From: Azolla caroliniana
Lineage: Eukaryota > Polypodiophyta
NCBI GenBank assembly: GCA_043228905.1
Contig: JBHGNT010000002.1
Location: forward strand, 2,480,001-2,544,000
Reading direction: 5' to 3'
DNA: 64,000 nucleotides
Positions 52,980-64,000 of the stretch are shown here, piece by piece. Each line of letters begins with the position of its first letter. The first letter of the stretch is position 1. The notes below the pieces were generated by a model that was given only the letters and a program-made list of their open reading frames with translations, was not told where the DNA came from and ran no database searches. Position numbers and translations under genes: made by a program.

Positions 52980-55900
52980 TTAACCGGACCGATTTTTCGT
53001 TACACCCATCTGGTGTTGAAGGGACCGAAAGTGATCCGCCAAAAGACACTTGGTCATTCCATCTGCGACATTATCGGTTGTGGATATCTTCTCGAGACTG
53101 ATTTTCCTTGAAATGACGTAATCCCGAACGAAGTGATATCGAACGTCGATGTGCTTGGAGGCGTTGTGGTGAACCAGATTCTTTGACAAAGCAATAACAC
53201 CCTGACTGTCGTTGTAGACAACTGGAGCCGAGTCTGAGTCGACTTGTCGAAACGTGTGCGCCAGACGACCAAGCCATAAAGCTTTTTTTACCGCGTCGGA
53301 CGCAGCTACATATTCCACTTCGGTCTTTGAGGTGGTTGTGCACTCCTAAAGTTTCGACTTCCACGAGATTGCTCCATTGTCGAATTTGAAACAATATCCG
53401 ATTGTTGATTTCCGACTGTCCACACAGCCGGCGAAGTTCGAGTCGGTGTAACCGACTACGCCTGAGGTTGAGTTCGGGCAAAAAAGAATGTCGTGGTCTT
53501 TTGTGCCAGTTAGATACCTGAACACATGCTTGACTGCGTTCCAGTGCGATCGGCTTGGGTTGTGCATGAATCTGCTGATGACGTGAGAAATATCAGGCCG
53601 TGTCGCGACCATCGCGTACATAAGGGAGCCGACTGCCGGTGCATACGGTACCGACTTCATATCTTCCCCCTCTAGACCGGATGTCGGGTAGTCTCGCTGA
53701 GACAACCGAAGGTTAATGGGGAGCAGGGTCGAAGCAGATTTGGCCGAGTGCATGTTGAAGCGTTCCAAGACACGTCCGATGTAGTCGGTTTGAGACAAGA
53801 AAAGTTGTCGTTTATTTGCGATGCTGACTAATCTTCATACCAAGTATGTGTCTTGTCGGACCGAGGTCCTTCATGGCAAACTTCAATCGCAATTTCCGAA
53901 CGAGTTCGGTGAGCTCTCCGGCATGTCGGTCGGAGAGTAGCATGTCATCCACGTAAATGATGAGGAAGACAAGAGACCCATCTTGAGTTGTTTTGGTGAA
54001 GAGACAGTGGTCCTCATCGCTCTTGGAGAAGCTGATCGACTGGATGAAGTCATCAAACTTCTTGTACCACTGTCGGGGTGCCTGTTTTAGGCCGTAGAGA
54101 CTCTTCTTGAGTCGACAGACTAGATGTTCCTGGCCGGATGCCACGAAGCCCTTCGGCTGCTCCATATAGATTTCCTCCTGTAGGTCACCGTGGAGGAATG
54201 CCGTTTTTACATCTAGCTGAATCAGCTCCAAGTTGTCAGCGGCCACGACGCCGAGCATGAAATGAAGGGTTGTCATTTTCACCACTGGTGAAAAGATTTC
54301 ATCGAAGTCGACGCCATATTCTTGTCGAAATCCCTTCGCAACTAATATGGCCTTGTACTTTGGGTTGGTCGAGTCAGACGTCTCTTTTAGTCGATAGACC
54401 CACTTACATGGAAGAGCACGTCGATTCTCCGGTAATTCGACCAAGTCCCAAGTCTTGTTTGCGCGAATGGAGTGCATTTCCAACTCCATCGCCAGATGCC
54501 AGGTGGTTGAGTTGGCAGGTGCCGATGCTTCTTCATAAGATGTCGGTTCGCCAACGTCGATAAAGAAAATTCTGGGAGAGTACCTTTCCGGAGGTTGCGA
54601 CAGTCTCTCGGATTTTCGAGGTATGACTGGACTGGTCGCACAGGGTATAGGTGTCGGATGGTCGGAAGCCAAGCCATTCGGCTGTGGTGAATTGGTGGAT
54701 TCAAGACAAGAGGTGTCAGTTACCTGTGAAACCGATCTCGTGTTGTGGGCTGGGCCTTCATGAAGGGTTGGCACTTTGGAAAATATTACCCTTCGGACTT
54801 CAATAGGCCTTTCGACCGTTTTATGCATAGTTGACTCGTTGAACACGACGTCCGAACTTTGGACGATTTTGTCTGTGTTCGGGGTCCCACAGTCGGTATC
54901 TGATCTCGCCATCGGGTCCATATCCAAGGATAATGCATTTCCTTGATCTTGGTTCGAGTTTTCGGCGATCGTCTTTTGGTATGAGGGCATACGCCTCGCA
55001 GCCGAAGATCCTCAGCTTGTCATAATTCGGCTTACTATCGGTCCATGTTTCCTGAGGTATTTTAATTCCTAGAGGTCTACTTGGCGACATATTTATTATG
55101 TGTACTGACGTAAGTAGAGCCTCCGCCCAGAAGCCATCCGACAGTCCGGAGTGTTGGAGCATGGATACTATGCATTCTTGAATCGTCTGATTCATGCGTT
55201 CAGCAATTCTATTCTCCTCCAGACTATAGGGTGCCATATATTCACGTCGAATGCCGCGTTCCCGACAAAATTTGACGAATTCTTCAGACTTGAATTCTCC
55301 TCCGTTGTCGGTTCGGAGACATTTCAGTTTCCGACCGGTCTGATTTTCGACCATTGCAAGCCATTCAGAGAAGATTGAGAACACCCAATCTTTGGTTCTT
55401 ATGGGGTAAGCCCACACCTTCCGAGTCGAGTCGTCAATAAAACTGACGAAGTACAAAGCACCGCTGAGAGACTAATGTGGCATCAGGCCACAAACGTCCG
55501 AGTGGACCAAATCGAGGGGACTCGATTCTCTTGGTGCTGATGTCGGGTGTGATATGGCTACCTGTTTGCCGTACTGGCAATGCTCGCAGAATTGGTGATC
55601 CGAGAAGGAGAGTTTGGGGATGTAACCGGCTTTGGATAGGTGAGTTATGTCGGTCTTGCTGAGGTGTCCAAGTCGTCTGTGCCATAACAATGACACGGGG
55701 ATATCAACTAGAAATAAGTCACCCTCTTTGAGTGTGACATATAAAAGGTACAAAGAGTGTACCTTTGTCCTCGAGTAAGCAGGAGGTTCCCTTTGTGGAG
55801 TGTCCACCCTCCTGATGAGAACCCGGCACGGATGCCAGCTTCGTCAAGCTGTCCGACTGAGATCAAGGGTCTTCAGAGCTCAGGAAGGTGTCGGACGTTG

Positions 55901-56214
55901 TGTAGTATGAGTGTAGAGCCACACGGAAGGTTGAGCTCTACGGTGCCGATTTTGATTATAGCACAGTGTTGCGAGTTTCCAACTCGAACTGAGTCGGAGT
56001 GCCAGTCCGAGTATTGCCGAAACTGAGATAGGTGAGGTGTCACATGATACGATGTGCCCGAGTCCAGGAGCCATGTGCTCGATTCCTCAGTCGTAAGCAA
56101 AACTTCTAATTCAATTGGATTCTCTATGGATAGTATGTTTGGGTCGGTCGTCAAAATTTCGACTAAAGAGCCGATGTAGTTGACCTCCTCATGCCGGCTA
56201 CTCTTCGGATCCAC
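52980..56214 (-). pseudogene. Pol of element B (few breaks)
   Basis: Order on the minus strand: protease WLLDSGTSYHVTPH (near 56060), pre-integrase zinc region CEHCQYGKQ (near 55590), integrase with FIDDSTRKVW, RTDNGGEF and the catalytic-Glu region (55456-54821), reverse transcriptase with KWVYRLKE, QLDVKTAFLHGDL and YVDDMLLSD (54500-53930), and RNase H with GYTDSNFAGC (53450) and ADGMTKCL. Breaks: TAG near 55472, a shift near 54990, a one-base shift near 53815 and a stop in place of Gln near 53346. All catalytic motifs seen are intact. Confidence 0.85.
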
Positions 56215-56229
56215 TCTCTGATCTTTGTC

Positions 56230-56997
56230 GGTTTTTGCTTTGAGTGCCTGACAGTCAGCTTTGATGTGTCCTGGTTTCTTGCAGTAGTTGCAGATTCTGT
56301 TGTCCCGGGACTTGCTCCGGCTTCGCTGATTGTTCGGCGGTCAGGAAGAACTTCTTCCCCGGTTGTTCGATCGGTCGGTCGAACCTTGTACTACATAAGC
56401 TTCATCTGTCGAGTCTTTGGTGAAAGACTTTCTCCGAGCTGCTTCAGTCAGGATTGCGCTCGTGACTTCGGAGTACTTAACGGCAACTGTTGAAGCATTG
56501 CACACGGTTGTAACGAAAGTTTCCCATAAAGAGGGGAGACTACTCATGAGTATCATTGCTCTGAGTTCAACCTCGATTGTCGTCCCCTGAGATGAGATTT
56601 GGGAGCTTATGCTTTCATACTCGTTGAGGTGTGCCTGAACCGAATCAGATTCTTTCATCCGCAAGTTGTAGAGGCGCCGGATCAAATACATCTTTGTTGC
56701 CGCGACCTTCTTTTCATAAGTTTTCGACAGTGTTTTCCAAAGTTCAAAAGCCGTCGAGCATGATTGCACTGTGAAGTACACTGACTCCGACAAGTGCATC
56801 TGAATCGTGGCGCGAACGATTCTGTCCAGCTTGAGCCACTCGTTTGCCTTGTATGCTTCTGGAGGATTTTCATTCTCAATCGGGTCTATCTGACCCTTGA
56901 CTATGAGATAGTCCTGCATTTGTTCCTTCCAGAAGTTGAAGTTCGAACCGTCGAACCTCCTTAGACTCATCTCCGATGAGCCGGATGTTGATGCCAT
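56230..56997 (-). pseudogene. Gag of element B
   Basis: Starts MASTSGSSEMSLRRFDGSN. Residues 10-200 form a UBN2-type copia gag (FWKEQMQDYLIV, LIRRLYNLRMKESDS). A TGA at about 56341 (an Arg position by context) ends the open frame after 218 codons. Beyond it the frame continues through an Arg/Ser-rich stretch and a CCHC knuckle (CNYCKKPGHIKADC, near 56270). Otherwise complete. Confidence 0.8.
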
Positions 56998-57666
56998 CTG
57001 CTTCGGTTTCGGTTGGTAAGACTTGGTTCGGAGTTGACTACGAACCTTAGTGGGGTGCAGTCGGTCGGCTCACCCGATATCGTTCTAGTCGATTTTGAAC
57101 CCGAGTCGGTTTGGTTTCGGATACTTGTTGTTGAACTTGCTCGGTGTGACTCCGGTAACTTGAGGGACAAAACCGGCTGGTCTTATCGAATGTTGCCAAG
57201 TCGGAGTGAGCCCGGTTAGCTTCCGATTGTATGCCGAATACCGATTACAAGAAACCGATTGTTTGGGCCGATTCTGCTTCGGATGACTGCAGCGATGAGA
57301 GGGACGGATCCAACTGATCCTCCCGGATGTCAATCAACCAAATGAAGCGCGAATTTGGTTGTTGCCAGGAGTCCAATCTGTTGCGGGTGGTTACAACAAG
57401 CGGGTGAATAGCGTCCGGTGACCTATTCGGATGTCGTTTAACCGAATGAAGCACGATTGGGTCAGGTGTTGCACAGGGAGCTCCCCTCAAGTGATTACAA
57501 TCACAGGAATAGAGTACAGCTGGCTGGCTTACTCCAATTTGTAATTTAGCACAGTGAGATGCGAGCTTTTTGTTTTTCTTCTCCCTTCTCTATTCTTAAA
57601 AGAAAACGAAAGCATAATGTTGGGTGGTGTACTATGACGGCCGGCAGCGGATTGAAGAACCTCCAA

Positions 57667-57679
57667 CACTCTAATACCA
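57667..57679 (-). other. Primer-binding site of element B
   Basis: TGGTATTAGAGTG on the minus strand, two bases from the LTR end, a variant of the initiator Met-tRNA complement. Confidence 0.75.
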
Positions 57680-57681
57680 AA

Positions 57682-57759
57682 TGTTGTGGAACAAGGTCGT
57701 CAGTGCGGAAGAACAAACAACATCCTGTGATGGTGAAGAACCTGCGTATGCGAATGAGC

Positions 57760-57797
<38 letters not shown>

Positions 57798-58503
57798 TTA
57801 TATTATCATCTTCGGAGGTCAAATATGACCTATGAGACCAAAAATATTACATTTCATGTGATACGTGTGAAAGTGAGTAGTGACTCTTGATGTTCAAGAA
57901 CTTTACCAATGAATGTTGCAATCGAGAGTGCACATTGTGGTTGTGATAGGAATTCATGCAAAGATTGGGCTCAATCGAAGAGATGTGGAAAGCATGGTCG
58001 AATATGATCAAAGGCAGAGCATTGTATCAAAGTGTGATACTCAGACTCGCGAACTTGTTTAGGGCAAAGTGTGCATAGCCGACCACTCTCATCAATTGTA
58101 CCCCAACGCCCTGTTTCACATCGCAATGCATGTGAGCTAAGTCGCATGGAAGCAATGGTTCGAATGGCAGATAACGGTATGGGCTCTAACATGTATGGAT
58201 GTGTACGATTTCCCCGTTTCGCAAAGAATATGGTTTTGTAGTTAGGTGCAACATGTGTAGTATAATGTGTGAAGCGTGAGCCTCCATATTTGTCCCATGT
58301 CATGATACATTGACGTTGCAAAAATGCCTCATTTACAGAGGAATCTAATGATGCATCATGAAGCAAGTGTCTCGCATCCCATCTACCAAACCATTTTTCT
58401 ATATCTTGCATCCAACTGGAACACAAGATTTTGCTTTTATGCGTCTTTTGGATCTTTTTGCTTGCTTCCCACGCAATTCTAGGAAGTCGATGTGAGGGAC
58501 TTT

Positions 58504-58540
<37 letters not shown>

Positions 58541-58735
58541 CACAAAGAATACGTTATATTTCTCAATAGCAATAGTTACAATAATAACAACCAACCTTAA
58601 CTAAAGGTTACAAAGTCACTTTATATAGTGACTATCCTAGGGCAACTGCCCTTTATGCTATTTATAGAAATAGCCCAAACTTGGGTTGTCCAAAGGGACA
58701 ACGTGAATACGGCCATTATACACTCGTATTCGACA
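57682..58735 (-). repeat. 5' LTR of element B, split by a ~0.7-kb insert
   Basis: Outer parts 58507-58735 and 57682-57793 match the 295-bp 3' LTR; the GA tract in the middle is broken by foreign DNA at about 57794-58506. Confidence 0.88.
57794..58506 (-). mobile_element. LINE-like insert in the GA tract of the element B LTR
   Basis: About 713 bp absent from the 3' LTR. On the minus strand a frame from about 58506 to 57971 reads LPRIAWEASKKIQ, then RLSSHALRCETGRWG, then a Cys-His cluster C-x2-C-x10-H-x4-C (LCTLC ... YHTLIQC). That resembles the zinc-binding C-terminal tail of non-LTR retrotransposon reverse transcriptases. The frame ends at 57971, and about 180 bp of AT-rich DNA follow. No poly(A) tail or clear target duplication is seen, but the flanking GA repeat would hide one. 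It could also be a captured host fragment. Confidence 0.5.
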
Positions 58736-59018
58736 CCAAGGAGGTTACAAGTATTTATACATGTTCTAAGATTGAATACTTGTAGAATATACTCGAGAAA
58801 TATCTCGAGAATATACCCGTTTAGAATATACCACATAATAATTCTAGAATATACTAACGACTAGAATATTCTCGAATGTACTATACATTAGACTTTATAA
58901 TATATACAAGTTCACAATCGAATCTTGACAATTCACAAGAATTTCCATATGGTTAACACAACACAATGTACTGTGTGAGTTAAAAGTCAAAGGTTCGAGT
59001 CTAGAATGTAACAGTATG

Positions 59019-61989
59019 CAGGTTCGCGTTGACGTGTTGCAGGTCGACATCCTCGGCCAGAACACACTCTTCGATGAAGCGATAGTGTGCACTTCAATGT
59101 GCTTGGTCCGAGCGTGGAAATTTGGGTTCCAAGCCAAGTGAATATTGCTCATATTGTCGCAGAAGAGGAGAATTTGATCCTTGTATTTGGCTTTTGTGCT
59201 CGACAATGCGATTGTCGGCTGCTTCTTACTGCTCCAAGAGATGGCTCCGCTACCGAGGGAGAAGACGAAGTTCCTTGAGGTTGATCGTCTGTCGGCTTTG
59301 TAGCCGGCCCAGTCGGCATCTGTGTACCCTTCGAGTTGTGTTGATGTGGCTGATTTGTAGAGGATGCCGTAATCCATGGTTCCACTCACATACCTTGGCA
59401 CTCGCTTAACACAATTGAGATGGATGTCTCACGGAGTTTGCATGAATTGGCTAAGGAGGCCAACCGGGTAACTCCAGTCGGGTCGGGTAATGGTGAGGTA
59501 GATTAGGTTTCTGACTAGCTGACGATAGAATGTCGGCTCACACTCTCTTGTGCCTAAGTCGACATCTAGCTTTAGGTTGCGATCAAGAGGGGTAGTGATG
59601 GGCTTACATTGTGTCATCCCAAACTTGTAGAGAAGATTGAGGATATAGTGCCTTTGAGAAAGCATGATGTCGGCAGGAGTCCAAATTACTTCTATTCCTA
59701 GAAAGTAATGGAGCTCCTTCATGTCTTTCATTTCAAATTGGCTAGAGATGAGCTTCTTGATCTGCTCAATGTCTGCTAAGTGCTCTCCTCCTATGACCAA
59801 GTCATTCACATAAATGATGATAAATACATGTCCTTTGGAGTCACTCCCAATGAACAGAGAGTTGTCGGACTTGGACATATTGAAGCCAATTTGGTGAAGA
59901 TATTGGGTTATCTTCGAATGCCATGCTCTCGGTGCTTGGTCAAGGCTATAGTGAGGCGTTTTCAGTCGACATACTGCTTGTGGGTGTGTGCTCGACTTGA
60001 AGCCTGGTGGTTGTACCATGTACACTTCCTCATTTAATTCACCTTGGAGAAAGGCATTCTTGGCGTCCATTTGGTGCAGGTACCACCACCCCATGGCTAC
60101 TACGAGTGCAATCACAGTTCGAATGGTAGTCATCTTTGCTACTAGGGCAAAGGTCTCTTCATAATCGACACCGTGCGTCTACGCGTAGTCCTTCGCCACA
60201 AGTCGGGCCTTGTATTGATTGACAGTGTCGTCAACGTTGTACTTCACTTCGAAGATCCATCGGCATCCAATTGCCTTTTGGTGGTGTGAAGAAGGGACAA
60301 GATCCCATGTCTCTTTCTTGGAGAGTGCTTGCATCTCCTGATTCATTGCTTCGACCCATCGCGGGTCTTTAGCGGCTTTAGAAAAGGTTTCCGGCTCTCA
60401 AACTGTCGCCACCTTCATCATCAATGCATAATGATATGCCACGTAATCGTTGTAGCCAAATCGGTTGACTACTTTCTTCTCTCGGGTGGAGCGACATGGT
60501 TCTGGGGTTCTCATGATGGGCACATCCAGTCCATCATGTTCATTGTCGAATGAGTGAGTCGATTCATTTTCATCTGAATCTTTGCACTCAGGCATTTTAG
60601 CCTTACCTTTGGTGTCTATCTTCGAACTTGCCCGCAATGTGCTTTGGTCACGTGGAGGCTCGTGTGGACCACTCAACTTGGTTGAGATTGGACTTACCTC
60701 TAATGTGAACCTCAGTCGATTGACCTCCTCAGCATCTATATCGAACTCAATTTCAACTGGGTTGAATGGAGCTTAGTCGACTGTGTACCAAGATGTCGAG
60801 TCATTGAAGACAACATCCCTACTCACTCGTACCTTCTTGGTAGAGGGGTTGAAGCACTTATAGCCTTTTTGCTCGAGTGAGTACCCCACGAGAATACATT
60901 TTCCGACTTAGGATCAAGCTTCTTCCTCTTCTCGTCGGGAATATGTACATATGCTATTGAATTGAATATCCTGACATGGGATAGATCCTATTTCTTCCCA
61001 TAGAACCTCTCAGGGGGGGTAACATCATGCATTCTTGATGTTGTGTAGTGATTCATCATATAGACGGTCATATTCACCGCTTCAGCCCAATATGACTTTG
61101 GCAGATGTTTCTCGTTCATCATTGCCCTTGGCACCTCGAGTATGTGCCAGTTCTTGCATTCGTCTACTCTATTCTGTTGAGGTGTGTGTGTGCAAGCAAA
61201 CTCCTGTCGGATTCCTTCTTGTCGAAGGTATGTTGTAAAGGCGTCAAAGAAGTACTCTTTGCCGCCATCCGATCGAAGGCATCTTACATGATGATTGGTT
61301 GCTTTTTCAACTTCGTTTTTGAATTTTTGGAAGTGCGAGAACACTTCATTCTTCTGGCGCATGGGATAAATCCAGGTATGTTTGGAGAAGTCGTCGATGG
61401 ACGTTATGTAGCAACCACCAAATGTTGTTGTCTGGGTTGGTCCCCATACATCTGAATGTATTACATCCAAGATCCCTTTGCTTATGTTCCTCTACTTTGG
61501 GAACGGTTGTCGGTGTTGTTTGCTGAATTGGCGAGCTTTGCACACGCCTACGATTTCCTTTTTGGTGAAGGTCAGGAGTCCGGTGACGACTCCTTTTGAT
61601 TGCATCCCTTTGAGCTTTTGAGGATTGATGTGACCAATCCTTTTGTGCCACCACTCTATGTCAGCGTTGGCTCTATGACCCTTGGCATACATTGCCGATT
61701 TCATCTCGTGTGAATCAAGGATGAACATCTGACCTTCTCTTCAGCTGTGGGCAATGAGTCGGCCTTCTTTTTCGATGAAGCACCCTCCGTCGTCGAAGCG
61801 AACTTGCATGCCTTGTTCCACAATTTGGCCAATCGAGACCAGGTTCTTCGTTATTGTTGGAACATGCAAGACCTTCTTGATGTAGGTTTGGTTGCCTTCT
61901 TCCCCAAATGGGACATTGCCGACATGTTGAATGGGGTGAATTGTGTCATTCCCAGTTTCCACATAGCCAAGTCATTCGGGCTTTTGTAG
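59019..61989 (-). pseudogene. Decayed pol of element A
   Basis: On the minus strand in order: pre-integrase (HKRIGHINPQKL, 61640), integrase (HSDVWGPT, RSDGGKEYF, 61470-60988), a linker rich in Ser and Glu (60676), reverse transcriptase (HQMDAKNAFLQGEL, YVNDLVIGG, 60133-59429) and RNase H (GYTDADWAGYKADRRSTS, 59330). In-frame stops and shifts occur near 61740, 60985, 60770, 60180 and 59430. The reverse transcriptase active-site YVDD is YVND here, and the stop near 60180 replaces a Gln by C-to-T. Inactive. Confidence 0.82.
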
Positions 61990-61992
61990 ATC

Positions 61993-63090
61993 TTAGAACC
62001 AATCCTCATGAGACGTCATGTGGTGGGATACACCCGAGTTGACAAACCATACATCTTTTGAGTTGGAGGTGCTAGTCGAGTTAGAGGTTGTCATAGAGTT
62101 TGTGATGTGCCTCATCACAAACATTCCGCCACGATCGTCGTTTGAGGCGTAGTTGGTGAGTTGCCGACTCACTCTTCTTTTTGCGACACTCTGCCTCATA
62201 GTGGCCATGCTTGCCACAGTATCCGCATTGGGCGGAGTTATTCTATCGGCTCGGTCTGGCATGATAGCTCCCCCTGCTTCTTGACGCTCCACCTTGTGCG
62301 TTCACAACGTCTTGTCGATAGTTGAAGTTTTGTTCTCGGGGTTGCCTTTGGTTGTACTGACCTTGGCCTGGTTGGCCCCTTCTTCCATGGCCTTGTCCTC
62401 TTTCGTCGTCCGAGTTTGTGTAAAACAATTGTCCGTTAGATGCGTTGCCTCTCGTTCAGACGTGGTTTTCTTCCACCAATAACATCAACTAGAGATCGAA
62501 GATGGAGGAAGACTTCTCCCTTGCGAGGATGACCAACCGAATGGCTTTTGAAGTGTGGTGCTAAGCCGCCGAGGCATATTTGCACCATTTCATAGTCGTC
62601 AATGTTGACATTGATCGACCCAAGGGAGTCGCACAACTCCTTGATCTTCAAGGTGTAGCTGTCGATGGGCATGCCCCTCTATTGAATCATGTTCAACTCT
62701 TGGCGGAGCTGAAGCTTTCGTGTGGTTGTGTTTGCCGCGAATATCTTCTTGAGGTTCCCTCACACCTATTTTGGCGTTTTGGCCTCTCGGATGTAATCGA
62801 GCATGTGATCATGGACGCATGATGCAAGGCAGTACAACATCTGACTCGTTGCTTGCTCCCAAGTTGGATGGTCGGCATGTGCTTGGGCTGATTTTCGTTT
62901 GCCCCTTCGACATAACTCCAATAAACTTGGCCGACAAGGTATTGATTCATCTTGTACTCCTAAGATGCGAAATTGTTTCTGTCAAGTTTCTCTGTAGGAA
63001 GAGCGTTTCCCATCCAAGTGCTCATGTCGAACTTCTTCTTCTCTTGATTCGAACTATGTTGGTTGTTGCTACAGGTTCTCTGTGAACACG
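61993..63090 (-). pseudogene. Decayed gag and protease of element A
   Basis: Gag pieces (LPTEKLDRNNFASWEYKMNQYL, near 63000; then ELCDSLGSINVNIDDYEMVQICLGGLAP near 62600) align with element C gag. A CCHC region lies near 62210. In protease the motif is WFVNSGVSHHM (near 62040): the catalytic Asp is Asn. Several frame changes separate the parts. Confidence 0.75.
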
Positions 63091-63140
63091 GGATTAGACA
63101 CAACACACATGAAGGCGATGGGCTTGGATCAAGCTACCAA

Positions 63141-63154
63141 GTGCTCCGATACCA
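63141..63154 (-). other. Primer-binding site of element A
   Basis: TGGTATCGGAGCAC on the minus strand, directly after the 5' LTR; one change from the initiator Met-tRNA complement. Confidence 0.85.
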
Positions 63155-63537
63155 TGTAAAGAATCGGTGATGATTCTATGCAGCAGAAGAGATGTGTGTG
63201 TGAGTGAGTGAGTGAGTGAGAGAGAGAGAGAGAGAGACAACACAAGAAAATATAGAAAAACAGAAAATTGTATTAACACAAGCCAGAATAAGCCAATAAC
63301 AGTTACAAAGAGAAGGAGAAGGTGCTTATGTAGTCCACCTTCTCTCTAAGTTCTCTCACTGAAACGGCCCCTTGGGAAAGGGGTTGAGACTTAACTACTT
63401 AAAGAATATGTGTCAACAGTCATAGGATGTTAACTTCTATGACACACTAGTTATTATACAAGGAGGTGGGGTGTTCACACACTTGAGTCTCCTAGAGTGT
63501 GCTCCCACACATGGGAAGTTGAGTTTGATTCTCAACA
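63155..63537 (-). repeat. 5' LTR of element A
   Basis: 383 bp, TGTTGAGAATCAAAC...TTCTTTACA on the minus strand, with a gtga/ga microsatellite at about 63194-63238. The attag duplication follows at 63538. Confidence 0.9.
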
Positions 63538-63542
63538 ATTAG

Positions 63543-64000
63543 TTTGGGAATGGAATCTCTCTCCCAAACTAAAAAGTAATTTCCTTGGAAAGTTCCAATG
63601 ATAGGTCTAGATTTGATTGACGCTTCAAGAACCACAATTGCAACACCTATGATATTTATCTATTTCTTAGGAAGCCAAGAATTCTTAATTTCATACTACA
63701 TGCATTTCAAACATGGATTATTAGTGTCATATTTTTTCAACAAAAAATATGAAACACTTTGAATGGCAAGAAGGTTGGTAATCAAGGTTGTTCTCAAAGG
63801 CTTCAAAATTATCATTGGAGTCATCAATCATTTAGCACGATCTTGATTATGTTAGAAAAAGTTATGAAATGCTACAAATAGGCGAGAAGGATAGTCATCA
63901 ATATAGATCTTGATGGTTTGAAACCTATCATTGAATTTGATAGACTTCTCTAAGGCCTATTGTTTCTCACAAATGGGATCTTTCAATGCAAGGTGAAGAC
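63543..64000. other. Intergenic DNA to the window edge
   Basis: AT-rich, with no open frame of note on either strand. It is the right flank of element A. Nothing is recognised. Confidence 0.5.

Larger units (their letters stand above)
52490..58735 (-). mobile_element. Copia element B, minus strand, nested in solo LTR S
   Basis: LTRs at 52490-52784 (3') and 57682-58735 (5', enlarged by an insert), with an exact ccaag duplication at 52485-52489 and 58736-58740. Primer site at 57667-57679, gag from 56997, pol to 52980 and a polypurine tract (ACGGGGGAG) at about 52785-52793. The family differs from A, C, D and E in gag and LTR. It has few breaks, so it is younger than its host elements. Confidence 0.93.
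52296..59013 (-). repeat. Solo LTR (S) inside RNase H of element A, split by element B
   Basis: Read on the minus strand it starts TGTTACATTC at 59013 and ends CATGACA at 52296. The flanks gtatg (59014-59018) and gtctg (52291-52295) are a 4/5 match. Taking it out restores the RNase H frame of element A exactly across the joint. It has a promoter-like TGTATAAATAC. Without element B it is about 467 bp. No matching internal region is seen in the window. Confidence 0.7.
51688..63537 (-). mobile_element. Copia element A, minus strand, interrupted by nested insertions
   Basis: LTRs at 63155-63537 (5') and 51688-52074 (3'), each TGTTGA...TTTACA when read on the minus strand, flanked by an exact attag duplication (51683-51687 and 63538-63542). 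Primer site, gag and pol follow leftwards from 63154. RNase H is cut at 59018/52291 by solo LTR S, which contains element B. Without the insertions A is about 5.1 kb. Its gag (YWSYVEGAN) and LTR style relate it to C and D. The coding region has many stops, so it is inactive. Confidence 0.92.

Overview
This is a nuclear chromosome segment from a flowering plant. The host genes are plant-specific (a BPA1-like RRM protein, a PLS-class pentatricopeptide protein, a DnaJ/DUF3444 protein) or typical of plants (HOP/STI1). The interspersed DNA is dominated by Ty1/copia elements primed by initiator Met-tRNA, and plant-type AAACCCT motifs occur near 49.25 kb. The sequence alone does not let me name the species.

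Layout. 0-1.8 kb: a Mutator-type MITE with 126-bp arms and 9-bp target duplications, then the truncated 3' end of a copia element. 4.9-14.8 kb: a five-exon, minus-strand BPA1-like gene whose first intron is 8.3 kb long because a complete copia element (here called C, 6593-12254) sits in it. The promoter of that gene (TATA box plus a run of CACGTG/ACGTGGC elements, about 14.9-15.1 kb) is split by copia element E (15092-25806), which itself contains copia element D (15891-21119). 26-31 kb: a solo LTR, a badly decayed copia pol, and a 1.4-kb deleted LTR element filled with a 76-bp minisatellite. 31.7-37.2 kb: an intact eight-exon HOP/STI1 co-chaperone gene with a spliced 5' leader and a perfect heat-shock element. 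39.9-43.0 kb: an intronless 1021-residue PPR gene (minus). 45.3-49 kb: a DnaJ-DUF3444 gene (minus), with a probable 5' leader intron made of degenerate repeats. 49.4-49.8 kb: an orphan exon-like ORF and a patch holding a 5S rRNA fragment and a tRNA-like sequence. 51.7-63.5 kb: a nested stack: copia A contains a solo LTR (S), which contains copia B, whose 5' LTR contains a LINE-like insert.

The strongest non-routine observations are these. (1) Elements C and D each carry a 0.5-0.7 kb segment between RNase H and the 3' LTR, bounded by two copies of the polypurine tract and coding, in the pol frame, a charged protein; part of it matches the LTR. (2) The nesting can be reconstructed level by level from target-site duplications. 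(3) A compact LTR element is mostly minisatellite. (4) A 5S C-box fragment lies next to tRNA A/B boxes. All coordinates of splice sites and LTR ends were read by eye from the sequence; no alignments or searches were run.
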